DNA of 64,000 nucleotides from Streptomyces leeuwenhoekii (GTDB lineage Bacteria; Actinomycetota; Actinomycetes; Streptomycetales; Streptomycetaceae). The stretch is from contig NZ_LN831790.1 of NCBI RefSeq assembly GCF_001013905.1, forward strand, positions 2,618,001-2,682,000, written 5' to 3'. Of this stretch, positions 7,954 to 16,206 are shown one piece after another. Each line of letters opens with the position of its first letter. The first letter of the stretch is position 1. The translations under genes were made by a program, and so were the position numbers. Under the pieces are notes generated by a model. The model had not been told where the DNA came from. It saw only the letters and a list, made by a program, of their open reading frames with translations, and ran no database searches.

Positions 7954-8880
7954 TCAGCCCTTGGTGACCATCGAGCGGGCGAAGAAGCGCAGGTTCGCCG
8001 GCTTCTCCGCCAGCCGCCGCATGAAGTAGCCGTACCAGTCGGTGCCGTACGCCGTGTAGACGCGCATGCGGTGGCCCTCGGCGGCCAGCCGCAGGTGCTC
8101 GTCCCCGCGGATGCCGTACAGCATCTGGAACTCGTACTCGTCGAGCTTGCGCCCGGCGCGCCGGGCGAGCTCCTGGGCGATGGCGATCAGACGCGGGTCG
8201 TGGGACCCGATCATCGGGTAGCCGTCGCCCTCCATCAGCGTCCTCAGGATGCGTACGTACGCCTTGTCGATCTCGGCCTTCTGCTGGTACGCGACCTCGG
8301 CGGGCTCCTTGTACGCGCCCTTCACCAACCGTACGCGACTGCCGTTCGCGGCGAGCCGGCGCGCGTCGGCCTCGGTGCGGAAGAGGTAGGACTGGATGAC
8401 GCAGCCGGTCTGCGGGAAGTCCTTGCGCAGCTCGTCGTGGATGGCGAACATCGAGTCCAGCGTGGTGTGGTCCTCGGCGTCCAGCGTGACCGTGGTGCCG
8501 ATCTCGGCGGCGGCCTCGACGACCGGGCGGACGTTCTTCAGGGCCAGCTCGTGGCCGCCGTCCAGCGCCTGCCCGAACATGGACAGCTTCACCGACATCT
8601 CCGCGCGGGTGCCGAGCTCCAGCGGCTTGAGCCGGTCGATCAGCTCCAGGTAGGCGTCCCGGGCGGCCTCGGCCTGCTCGGGGGTGGTGATGTCCTCGCC
8701 GACGACGTCCATCGTCAGCTCCAGGCCCTTGCCGGTGAGGTCCTGGATGATCGGCAGGATCTCGTCGACCGTCTCGCCGGGGATGAAGCGGTCGACGACC
8801 GGCTTGGTCACCGGGGCCGCCGAGACCAGACGTCGCATCCGGTCGCTGCGCGACGCGGCGAGAATCACGGGACCCAGCAC
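7954..8880 (-). CDS. proline dehydrogenase (monofunctional, FAD-dependent)
   Basis: Oxidises proline to P5C and passes electrons to the quinone pool; peripheral membrane flavoenzyme with a TIM-barrel fold (308 aa). Conserved parts include SVKLSMFGQ, TLDAEDHTTLDSM, the FAD region RLVKGAYKEPAEVAYQ, IGSHDPRLIAIA and EFQMLYGIRGDEHLRLAAEGHRMRVYTAYGTDWYGYFMRRLAEKPAN. A GTG start at 8880, preceded by GGAGGTG, gives the standard N-terminus (VLGPVILAASRSDRMRRLV) and is preferred over the longer frame opening further upstream. First gene of the pathway operon; the divergent PucR-family gene is the probable regulator. Confidence 0.93.
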   Translation of the reverse strand: MLGPVILAASRSDRMRRLVSAAPVTKPVVDRFIPGETVDEILPIIQDLTGKGLELTMDVVGEDITTPEQAEAARDAYLELIDRLKPLELGTRAEMSVKLSMFGQALDGGHELALKNVRPVVEAAAEIGTTVTLDAEDHTTLDSMFAIHDELRKDFPQTGCVIQSYLFRTEADARRLAANGSRVRLVKGAYKEPAEVAYQQKAEIDKAYVRILRTLMEGDGYPMIGSHDPRLIAIAQELARRAGRKLDEYEFQMLYGIRGDEHLRLAAEGHRMRVYTAYGTDWYGYFMRRLAEKPANLRFFARSMVTKG

Positions 8881-9044
8881 GGGGCACCTCCACTTACACA
8901 TGCGCCAAGGGCCGTAACCCGACCTTTCGGGAACGGCACGGAGAACCACCGTGAAACCTAAGGATCCCTCCGATCCTCGGCCATCGACAGGTGTCACGCA
9001 TCCGTGCCGCAGATCTCAGACAGATGTATGAAGGGCCTGCGTTT

Positions 9045-10256
9045 ATGCGGCAGAATGCCCGGGTGACGTCGGATTTCAAGGGTGAGTACCAGGAGCTGGT
9101 CGACGAGGTCTCGGAGCTGCTGGGCGTCCCCGCGACCCTGGAGAACCGCGACTTCGAGCTGATCGCCTTCGGCGCCTACGACAGCGAGGGCGAGCTGGAC
9201 CCCTCGGCCCTGGACCCGGTCCGCGCCCGCTCGATCCTCACCCGGCGGTCGACGGCGGCCGTGCGGGCCTGGTTCGAGGGGTTCGGCATCACGCGCGCGA
9301 CGGGCCCGGTCCGCATCCCTCCGGCGCCGGAGGCGGGGGTCCTGCGCGGCCGCGTCTGCCTGCCCGTACGCCATCGGGGTGTCGTCCTCGGCTACGTCTG
9401 GCTGCTGGACACCGAGCCGGGCCCGACCGCCCGGCAGCTCGCGGCGGCGATGGAGGTGACGGCCCGGATCGGCGCGCTGCTCGCGGACGAGGCGCAGCAC
9501 GGGGCCGACCTCAGCCGGGAGCTGCGGGCGGTCCTGACCGCCGAGCGCGACTGGCAGCGGGACATGGCCGTCGCCGAGCTGCGCACCGCCCTCGGGGCCC
9601 GCGCCCAGGGCCCGCACACGGTGGTGTGCGTCGCGCCCTGGCCCTGGACCGACCCCGACGAGGCGCCCTCGGTGCGTACGGTGCCGGGGGCGACCGCGCT
9701 GTGCACGGTGCCCTGGGGCTCGGCGGGCCTCTCGCTGGCGCTGCTGGTCCGGCTCCGCTCGGCGGACGTGCCGGCCCCGGCGGTGTCGGCGGCGGGGCGG
9801 CTGCTGGAGCGGGCGCGCGGGACGGGCACCGGCGAACCGGCGGCGGGGGTCGCCGCCGCGCGGACCGGGCTCGCGGAGCTGGGCGCGGCCTGGCGGGAGG
9901 CGTCGGCGGCGGCGCGCGCGGCACTGGCCGAGCCGCGGCTCGGGCCGGTCGCCGAGTGGGCGTCGATCGGCCCGTTCCGGCTGCTGACCGCGCTCCCGGC
10001 GGGCGCCGCCCAGGACCCCGCCGTACGGGCTCTGCTCTCCCCCGCCCACCGGGAGCTGGCCCGCACCGCCGAGGTCTACCTCGACCGGGCCGGCCAGGCC
10101 GGCCGCACCGCCGCCGAGCTCGGCATCCACCGCCAGACCCTCTACTACCGCCTCTCCCGCGTCGAGCAGCTCACCGGCCTGGACCTGGACGACGGGGAGG
10201 ACCGGCTGCTGCTGCACATGGCACTGAAGGGGGCCCGTCTGCAGCCAGGTGCTTGA
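9045..10256 (+). CDS. PucR-family transcriptional regulator, probable activator of proline catabolism
   Basis: A 403-aa regulator with an N-terminal sensory region, a GGDEF-like middle and the PucR C-terminal helix-turn-helix ([29 protein letters not shown], near residues 360-390). PucR regulators often control a divergent catabolic operon, and this one is divergent from the ProDH-PruA operon with about 165 bp between, so proline-responsive control is the natural inference. The ATG at 9045 ([16 protein letters not shown]) follows GAAGGG; GTG at 9063 and an ATG at 9024 are alternatives. It ends 49 bp before a metal-type operator belonging to the next operon. Confidence 0.85.
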   Translation: MRQNARVTSDFKGEYQELVDEVSELLGVPATLENRDFELIAFGAYDSEGELDPSALDPVRARSILTRRSTAAVRAWFEGFGITRATGPVRIPPAPEAGVLRGRVCLPVRHRGVVLGYVWLLDTEPGPTARQLAAAMEVTARIGALLADEAQHGADLSRELRAVLTAERDWQRDMAVAELRTALGARAQGPHTVVCVAPWPWTDPDEAPSVRTVPGATALCTVPWGSAGLSLALLVRLRSADVPAPAVSAAGRLLERARGTGTGEPAAGVAAARTGLAELGAAWREASAAARAALAEPRLGPVAEWASIGPFRLLTALPAGAAQDPAVRALLSPAHRELARTAEVYLDRAGQAGRTAAELGIHRQTLYYRLSRVEQLTGLDLDDGEDRLLLHMALKGARLQPGA

Positions 10257-10305
10257 CGCGACCGGTGCGCGGGGGGCCTCCGGATGCGTCCGGGACCCGG
10301 CGTGC

Positions 10306-10320
10306 TGAAAACGATTGTCA
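10306..10320 (+). promoter_or_regulatory. Zur/Fur-family-like operator upstream of the ABC importer
   Basis: TGAAAACGATTGTCA matches the Streptomyces Zur core as I remember it (TGAAAATGATTTTCA) at 13 of 15 positions and is an imperfect palindrome. It lies 58 bp before the substrate-binding protein start, with a -10-like TACGGT at 10327-10332, where a repressor would cover the -35 region. The nickel-responsive Fur homologue Nur is another candidate ligand, but its published motif resembles this site less. Confidence 0.6.
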
Positions 10321-10377
10321 TCATGCTACGGTCGTCGCACGCTCAACCTTTGACCGGCCCTTTACCCGGAGTGTCCC

Positions 10378-11865
10378 GTGCGCGTCCCCGCCCGCCTGCT
10401 GCCCCTCCCCGCGGCCCTCGCCGCCTCCGCCCTGCTCACCGGGTGCTTCTCGGCCACCGGTGCCGACGGGTCCGGCGAGGGCGAGCGCCTGCGCGTCGCG
10501 ATGATGCAGCCCCCGCGCTCGGGCCTGTCGCCGCTCTCCGACGACGCGTTCAAGCTGTCGCGCTGGTCCACGGCGGAGACGCTGGTGAAGCTGGACGCCG
10601 ACGGCGACGCCGAACCGGCGCTCGCCACCCGGTGGAAGCAGTCGGGCCGCGACTGGACGTTCACCCTCCGGGACGGCGTCACCTTCCACGACGGCACCGA
10701 GCTGGACGCCCGGGCCGTCGTCCGGTCGCTCACCCGGGCGGCCGGCGCCTCCCCCAAGCCCCGCATCCTGGACGGGGTCGAGCTGACGGCGAAGGCGCGG
10801 GGCACCGGCACCGTCGTCGTCACCACCGCCGACGAGGACCCCCTGCTCCCGCAGCGGCTCAGCTCCCCGCAGCTCTCGATCCTGGCGGCCAAGGCGTACC
10901 GGGGGAAGACCGTCGACCCGGTGGGCGCCGGGACCGGCCCCTTCGAGCTGACCGATGTCGACGGCACCTCCTCCGCGACCCTCGACCGCTACGACGACTA
11001 CTGGGGCGGCAAGGCCAAGGCCCCCGGCATCGACGTGAAGTTCGTCCCCGACGGCACCGCCCGCGCCGCCGCCCTGCGCAGCGGCGAGGCCGACATCGTC
11101 GAGGCGGTGCCCGTCTCGCAGGCGGCCCTGCTGGACGAGGACCTGATCACCGAGGTCCCCATGCCGCGCACCAACACCCTGTACCTCAACACCGGCAAGG
11201 GCCCCTTCAAGGACCCCGGGCTGCGGGCCGCCGCACGGGAGGCGATCGACGCGGAGTCGATCGTGAAGGGCGTGTACGAGGGGCGCGCCGACGTGGCCGA
11301 GGGGCTGCTGGGCCCCGCGCTGCCGTGGGCCGCCGGCCTGCGCACCGAGGTGAAGCGGGCCGCCCCCGAGAAGCCGGACGGCCGGACCGTCACCATCGGC
11401 ACCTTCACCGACCGGGCCGAGCTGCCGGAGGTGGCCGCCGCGTTGCAGCAGCAGCTCCAGAAGGCCGGGTTCCAGGTGAAGCTGGAGGTGCGCGAGTACG
11501 CCAACATCGAGTCGGACGCGCTGGCGGGCGCCTTCGACGCCTTCGTCCTGTCCCGGGCCACCGTCCTCGACTCCGGCGACCCGGCCGCCTACCTCTACAG
11601 CGACTTCGCCTCCGACGGCTCCTTCAACATCTCCCAGCTCGCCGACCCGGCCGTGGACCGGGCGCTGACGAAGGCCGGCGAGACGCCGACCGGTGACGCC
11701 CGGCGGAAGGCGGTCGTCGAGGCCGAGGCCGCCGTGCTCGCCACCGACGCGGCCGTGCCGATGCTCCACGAGCGGGTGATCCAGGGCGACGCGGCCGATG
11801 TCGTCGGCGCCGCCCACGACCCGCGCGAGCGGGAGCTGGTCACGCTCGACACGCACCTGAAATGA
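10378..11865 (+). CDS. ABC transporter substrate-binding lipoprotein (SBP family 5, nickel/peptide type)
   Basis: Extracytoplasmic lipoprotein (495 aa) with signal peptide and lipobox (LLTGCFS, Cys near residue 23). It has the family-5 layout: NLATRWKQ-type block LATRWKQSGRDWTFTLRDGVTFHDGTELDARAVV, GTGPFELTDVD, and YDDYWGGKAKAPGIDVKFVPDGTARAAALRSGEADIVE. This family covers peptides, nickel and metallophore complexes; the Zur-like box favours metal or metallophore uptake. The GTG at 10378 follows GGAG. Its stop overlaps the permease start by 4 bp (ATGA). First gene of a four-gene operon. Confidence 0.9.
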   Translation: MRVPARLLPLPAALAASALLTGCFSATGADGSGEGERLRVAMMQPPRSGLSPLSDDAFKLSRWSTAETLVKLDADGDAEPALATRWKQSGRDWTFTLRDGVTFHDGTELDARAVVRSLTRAAGASPKPRILDGVELTAKARGTGTVVVTTADEDPLLPQRLSSPQLSILAAKAYRGKTVDPVGAGTGPFELTDVDGTSSATLDRYDDYWGGKAKAPGIDVKFVPDGTARAAALRSGEADIVEAVPVSQAALLDEDLITEVPMPRTNTLYLNTGKGPFKDPGLRAAAREAIDAESIVKGVYEGRADVAEGLLGPALPWAAGLRTEVKRAAPEKPDGRTVTIGTFTDRAELPEVAAALQQQLQKAGFQVKLEVREYANIESDALAGAFDAFVLSRATVLDSGDPAAYLYSDFASDGSFNISQLADPAVDRALTKAGETPTGDARRKAVVEAEAAVLATDAAVPMLHERVIQGDAADVVGAAHDPRERELVTLDTHLK

Positions 11866-13772
11866 GGCGGGCAATGGGGCGAGCTGTGCGGCCGAGCGCG
11901 GCGGGGGCGACCCGCGCCCTGTCCCTCCTCGCGGTGCTGGCCGCCGTCGGCCTGCTGCCCTGGCTGTCCGGCCGGGACCCGGCGCTGACCGTGCTGCGCG
12001 CCCGCTCCGCCGAGCAGGAGCCGACCGCGGAGGCCCTGGACGCCGTCCGCCGGGACCTCGGCCTGGACGCCGGTCCGCTCGCCCTGCTCGGCGACTGGGC
12101 CGCCGGGCTGCTCCGCGGCGACCTCGGCACCTCCTGGGTGTCGGGGACCGAGGTGCTGCCGTCCGTGCTCTCCGGGCTCCAGGTGTCGCTGGGCCTGATG
12201 GCCGCCGCGCTCGGCGTGGCGCTGGTACTGGCCGTCGCGCTGGTGGCGCCGGTGCTGGTGCGGGGCCGGGGCTCGGCCGGGGCGGGCGCCGCGATGCTGG
12301 CCGCCGTACCGGAGTTCCTGCTCGCCACGGTCGCGCTGCTGGTGTGCGGGGTGTGGCTGGGGTGGCTGCCCACGTCGGGCTGGCAGGGGCCTCAGTACCT
12401 GGTGCTGCCCGCCCTCGCGCTGGGCGTCCCGGCGGGCGGGCTGCTCGGACGGCTGGTCGCGGACGCGCTGCCGGCCGTGCTGGACGAGCGGTGGGTGGAG
12501 CTGTGGCGGGGCGCGGGCGTGAGCCGGGCCCGTGTCTCGGCCGCCGCGCTGCGCCGCGTACTGCCGCCGCTGGTCCCGCAGTTCGGAATGGTGGCCGTGG
12601 GGCTGACGGGCGGCGCGGTCGCCGTGGAGACGGTGTTCGCGGTGCCCGGCATCGGGCGTACGGCGCTGGGGGCGGCCAAGTCGCAGGACCTGCCGCTGCT
12701 CCAGGGCGCCGTCCTGGCCCTGCTCGTCCTCGGCCTGGTCACGGGCGCGCTGGCCGCGCTGGTACGGCGCCGGCTGCTGGGCCCCGCGCTGCGCGACGCC
12801 GGGCTGGCGCTGCCCCCGGCCCGGCCGGTGCGCGCGCACCCGGCGGTGCCGGTGGTCCTCGCCGCGGTGCTGCTGGCCGCGATCGGCTGGGGCCTGCTGC
12901 GCGACCCGTACGCCGTCGACACCACCGCCCGCCTTGCGGCGCCCTCCTGGGCGTACCCGCTGGGCACCGACGGACTCGGCCGGGACGTGCTGGCGCGGCT
13001 CGGGCACGGCGCCGCCTCGACGGTCGGCACGGCGGCCGCAGTCTGCCTGCTGAGTCTGCTGGCCGCCCTGGCCCTGGGCTTCCTGCCGGGGGTCGCGGCG
13101 GGCGCGGCGGACATCGCCAACGCCCTGCCGCCGGTGATCGTCGGCATCCTGGTCGCCGCGGCGGCCGGGCCCGGCACCGGCGGGGCCGCCCTCGCCGTCG
13201 CGCTGATCTCCTGGCCGCCGCTGGCCGCGCACGCGGCGGCGCTGGTGCAGGAGGTGCGGGCGTCGGCGTTCCTCACCGCACAGCGGGCCATCGGCGCGTC
13301 GCCGGCGTGGATCCTGACCCGGCACGTCCTGCCGTCGGTGGCCGCCCCGGTCGCCCGGCACGCCCTGCTGCGGCTGCCCGGCATCGCCCTCGCCCTGGCC
13401 TCGCTCGGCTTCCTGGGCCTGGGCGCCCAGCCGCCCGCCCCGGAGTGGGGCCTGCTCCTCGACGAGTCCCGCGCCTATGTGGAACGCGCCCCCTGGGCCG
13501 CCCTCGCCCCCGCCGTCGCCCTGGCCCTCCTGGCCGGCCTCGCGGTCTCGGCGTCGTCGCTGCCCCGCGGCCGCAAGCGCCCGCGCCGCACCCCCGGAAC
13601 GGCGGGCCGGGGCGTTGAGCGCTCCCCGGCCGACGGCCCCGGCCGCCCCCTGCCGTCCCCGACGGCAGCCGCCACCCGGACGGGCACGGACCCCGCCCGG
13701 ACGCCGGCACCGGCCGCGGCCCCCGGCCCGACCCCCGCCCCGGCCCGGAAGGAGACCGCCGGTGAAGCCTGA
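11862..13772 (+). CDS. fused ABC permease (NikB-like + NikC-like in one chain)
   Basis: A 636-aa membrane protein containing two complete permease domains that are normally separate. Residues about 1-310 form the OppB/NikB-like half, with the EAA-type loop ELWRGAGVSRARVSAAALRRVLPPLVPQFG and VETVFAVPGIGRTALGAAKSQDLPLLQG. Residues about 320-565 form the OppC/NikC-like half, with YPLGTDGLGRDVLARLGHGA and AQRAIGASPAWILTRHVLPSVAAPVARHALLRLPGIALALASLGFLGLG. About ten membrane segments are visible. The last 65 residues are a Pro/Ala/Thr-rich tail. The start overlaps the lipoprotein stop; the 3' end overlaps the next gene by 11 bp. A single-chain heterodimer is the inference. Confidence 0.9.
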   Translation: MRRAMGRAVRPSAAGATRALSLLAVLAAVGLLPWLSGRDPALTVLRARSAEQEPTAEALDAVRRDLGLDAGPLALLGDWAAGLLRGDLGTSWVSGTEVLPSVLSGLQVSLGLMAAALGVALVLAVALVAPVLVRGRGSAGAGAAMLAAVPEFLLATVALLVCGVWLGWLPTSGWQGPQYLVLPALALGVPAGGLLGRLVADALPAVLDERWVELWRGAGVSRARVSAAALRRVLPPLVPQFGMVAVGLTGGAVAVETVFAVPGIGRTALGAAKSQDLPLLQGAVLALLVLGLVTGALAALVRRRLLGPALRDAGLALPPARPVRAHPAVPVVLAAVLLAAIGWGLLRDPYAVDTTARLAAPSWAYPLGTDGLGRDVLARLGHGAASTVGTAAAVCLLSLLAALALGFLPGVAAGAADIANALPPVIVGILVAAAAGPGTGGAALAVALISWPPLAAHAAALVQEVRASAFLTAQRAIGASPAWILTRHVLPSVAAPVARHALLRLPGIALALASLGFLGLGAQPPAPEWGLLLDESRAYVERAPWAALAPAVALALLAGLAVSASSLPRGRKRPRRTPGTAGRGVERSPADGPGRPLPSPTAAATRTGTDPARTPAPAAAPGPTPAPARKETAGEA

Positions 13773-14886
13773 CGCCCCGGCCCACGAGCCCCACCGCGCA
13801 CCCTCCCCCGGCCGGCACTCCGGCGCCCGGCCGACGCCGTCCCCCGACGCGGCACCCACACCGGACACGGAGGCCGGGCCGCACCGCACCGCGCCTCCCG
13901 CCCCGGGACGCGCGGCACCCACACCGGCCCCTGCGCCCCTCCTCCGCGTCCAGGACCTCCGCATCTCCTTCGACGGCGTGGACGTCGTGCGCGGGCTCTC
14001 CTTCGACGTCCGCCCCGGCGAAGTCCTCGGCATCGTCGGGGAGTCCGGCGCCGGCAAGTCGCTCACCGCGCGGGCGCTGCTCGGGATGGTGCCGCGCGGC
14101 GCGGCGACGAGCGGCACGGTCCTGCTGCGGGGCTCCGCGGATCTCGCGGCCGAGCGCGGACGCCGGATCAGCCTCGTGCCGCAGGACGCCCTGTCCGCCC
14201 TCTCCCCCGTCCACCCGGTCGGCGACCAGCTCGCCGCCGCGGTGCGGTCGGTGCGCCGGGTGTCCCGGCGCGAGGCGGCGGCGCGGGCGGTGGCGGCGCT
14301 GGACCGGGTCGGCATCCCGGACGCCGCCCGCCGGGCGCGGGCGTACCCGCACGAGTACTCCGGTGGCATGCGGCAGCGCGCGGTGATCGCCATGGCGACG
14401 GTCAACGAGCCGGACGTGGTCGTCGCCGACGAGCCGACCACCGCGCTGGACGAGGAGCGCCGCGAGCAGGTGCTGCGGGTCCTCGCCGAGCAGCGGGAGG
14501 CGGTCGGAGCCGCGCTGGTCCTCGTCACGCACGACCTGGACGTCGTCCGCCGGCACGCCGACCGCGTGCTGGTGATGTACGCCGGCCGGGCGGCCGAACT
14601 CGGCCCCGCCGGCCAGGTCCTGGCCCGCCCCCGCGCCCCCTACACCGCGGGCCTGCTGGCCTCGCTCCCCCGGCCGGACGGCCCGCCCCGCCGCCGCCTC
14701 CCGGCGCTTCCCGGCTCCCCGCCCGCGCCGGGCGCCCTCGGCGCGGGCTGCGCCTTCGCCCCGCGCTGCCCGCTGGCCGCGGATCCCTGCCGGACGCGGG
14801 AGCCGGAGCCGCAGCCGCTGGACGGACGGCTGGTCGCCTGCCACCGGGCGGCCGACGTCCCCGACCCGATCCGGGAGTTCCTGTGA
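13762..14886 (+). CDS. ABC transporter ATP-binding protein (NikD/DppD type) with proline-rich N-terminus
   Basis: ATPase subunit of the importer (374 aa from GTG at 13762, which follows GGAAGGAG). After about 60 Pro/Ala/Thr-rich residues comes the ABC domain: Walker A GESGAGKSLTARALL, Q-loop LVPQDA, signature [12 protein letters not shown], Walker [14 protein letters not shown] and H-loop LVTHDLDVV. The C-terminus has the Cys-containing oligopeptide/nickel ATPase tail (GAGCAFAPRCPLAADPCR). The low-complexity N-terminus continues in style from the tail of the preceding permease, so the junction between the two genes is unusually loose in sequence. Overlaps the next gene by 4 bp. Confidence 0.9.
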   Translation: MKPDAPAHEPHRAPSPGRHSGARPTPSPDAAPTPDTEAGPHRTAPPAPGRAAPTPAPAPLLRVQDLRISFDGVDVVRGLSFDVRPGEVLGIVGESGAGKSLTARALLGMVPRGAATSGTVLLRGSADLAAERGRRISLVPQDALSALSPVHPVGDQLAAAVRSVRRVSRREAAARAVAALDRVGIPDAARRARAYPHEYSGGMRQRAVIAMATVNEPDVVVADEPTTALDEERREQVLRVLAEQREAVGAALVLVTHDLDVVRRHADRVLVMYAGRAAELGPAGQVLARPRAPYTAGLLASLPRPDGPPRRRLPALPGSPPAPGALGAGCAFAPRCPLAADPCRTREPEPQPLDGRLVACHRAADVPDPIREFL

Positions 14887-15596
14887 CCGAGCCGCTGCTG
14901 GACGTCCGCGACCTGGTGGTCCGCTACGGCCCGGTGACCGCCGTCGACCACGTGTCCTTCGCCCTGGAGGCCGGCGAGACCCTCGCCCTCGACGGCCCCT
15001 CCGGCTGCGGGAAGTCCTCCACCGCGCTGGCGGTGCTCCTGCTGCGCCGCCCCGACGGCGGCGAGATCCGCTTCGAGGGCCGCGAGCTGACCGGCCTGAC
15101 CGAACGCGAACTGCGCCCCCTGCGCCCCCGTATGCAGCCCGTCCTCCAGGACCCCTACGGCTCCCTCAGCCCCCGCCACCGCATCCGCGACGCCGTGGCG
15201 GAACCGCTGAAGGTGCGGGGCCGCTGGGACCCCGACGAGGGCCCCGCCCGGGTGGCCGGACTCCTCGAACGCGTCGGCCTGGACCCGTCGTACGGCGACC
15301 GCCGCCCGCACGAGCTGTCCGGCGGCCAGTGCCAGCGCGCCGGCATCGCCCGCGCCCTGGCCTGCGAACCGCGGCTGCTGGTCCTGGACGAACCGGTGTC
15401 GGCGCTGGACGCCTCGGTCCGGGCCGGCGTGCTGAACCTGCTGGCCGACCTCCAGGACGAGCTGGGCCTGGGTTATCTGTTCATCTGCCACGACCGTGCG
15501 GTCGTACGGCACTTCGCGGACCGCGTGGTGGAACTGCGCGAGGGGCGCGTCACCTCCGAGTGGCGGCCTCGATCACCTGACGCAGCCCTTCGGTGA
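14883..15596 (+). CDS. ABC transporter ATP-binding protein (NikE/DppF type)
   Basis: Second ATPase of the importer (237 aa, GTG start overlapping the previous stop). Complete ABC motifs: Walker A LDGPSGCGKSSTALAVL, Q-loop VLQDPYGSLSPRH, signature ELSGGQCQRAGIARAL, Walker [14 protein letters not shown]-loop FICHDRAVV. It lacks the C-terminal Cys-rich extension of its partner, being shorter than typical OppF (about 320 aa). The last 47 bp overlap, tail to tail, the 3' end of the TetR gene on the other strand. Confidence 0.9.
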   Translation: MTEPLLDVRDLVVRYGPVTAVDHVSFALEAGETLALDGPSGCGKSSTALAVLLLRRPDGGEIRFEGRELTGLTERELRPLRPRMQPVLQDPYGSLSPRHRIRDAVAEPLKVRGRWDPDEGPARVAGLLERVGLDPSYGDRRPHELSGGQCQRAGIARALACEPRLLVLDEPVSALDASVRAGVLNLLADLQDELGLGYLFICHDRAVVRHFADRVVELREGRVTSEWRPRSPDAALR

Positions 15597-16122
15597 GCTG
15601 ACCGGCCTCGGGCGCCGACTTCGGGTCGAAGGTCCACTGGGCCATGACGCCCATCATCAGCGTGGTGTAGAAGGCGCCGAGCGTGTCGACGACCTCGTCC
15701 GGCGCCTCGCTCTCGGGCATGCCGGTGAACAGTTCGACGAACCCGCGCGCCCCCTCCCGCTGGGCCCGCGCGAGGTGGTCGCGCACCTCGGGCAACTGGT
15801 CGCCCATGCTCACGACCTCCATGCTGAGCCGCCACAGCGAGCCCGGCTCCCGCATGGTGGCGATGATGTTCGACCAGACCTCGGCGAACCGCTCCAGCGA
15901 TCCGGGCGCCCCCCGCATCTCGCCGTCGAACGCGACGGACAGCTCCTCCACCAGCTCCACGTACGCCTGCGCCAGCAGCGTGTCCTTCGACCCGTAGTGG
16001 TAGCCGATGGACGCCAGGTTGGTCCCCGACTCCTTGACGATGTCGCGGGCCGTCGTGCGCACGAACCCCTTGGCGAGCAGGCACCGTTTGGCGCCTTCGA
16101 GCAGATCCTCGCGGTGTCCCAT
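15550..16122 (-). CDS. TetR-family regulator, probable repressor of the adjacent MFS gene
   Basis: A 190-aa regulator with the TetR N-terminal DNA-binding domain: GAKRCLLAKGFVRTTARDIVKESGTNLASIGYHYGSKDTLLAQAY (residues about 10-55). The C-terminal ligand domain is not assignable by eye. It is divergent from the MFS exporter with 84 bp between, and that gap carries an inverted repeat covering both promoters, the usual layout of a drug-responsive repressor and pump. Its 3' end overlaps the ABC ATPase gene by 47 bp in convergent orientation. Confidence 0.9.
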   Translation of the reverse strand: MGHREDLLEGAKRCLLAKGFVRTTARDIVKESGTNLASIGYHYGSKDTLLAQAYVELVEELSVAFDGEMRGAPGSLERFAEVWSNIIATMREPGSLWRLSMEVVSMGDQLPEVRDHLARAQREGARGFVELFTGMPESEAPDEVVDTLGAFYTTLMMGVMAQWTFDPKSAPEAGQLTEGLRQVIEAATRR

Positions 16123-16151
16123 GACCCCACCCTACCCCGCGATACATACAG

Positions 16152-16190
16152 ACGTCTTAAACAATCGTTCTAGACAACCGTATAAGACGT
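16152..16190. promoter_or_regulatory. TetR operator candidate between regulator and MFS gene
   Basis: ACGTCTTA and TAAGACGT form a perfect 8-bp inverted repeat 23 bp apart, with a further GTTCTAGAC element between the arms. It fills the short AT-rich gap between two divergent starts, so binding there would cover both promoters. The two arms may be two half-overlapping operators. Confidence 0.5.
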
Positions 16191-16206
16191 GCGTACAGTC
16201 ACCGGC

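Noticed and set aside
10306-10320. Reading the box upstream of the importer as an iron (DmdR1) box
   Set aside because: It lacks TTAGGTTAGG-type arms and fits the Zur core much better.
11595-14844. Very long minus-strand ORFs (977 and 523 residues) over the ABC importer
   Set aside because: Arg/Ala/Gly/Gln-repeat composition, antisense to four coherent ABC genes.
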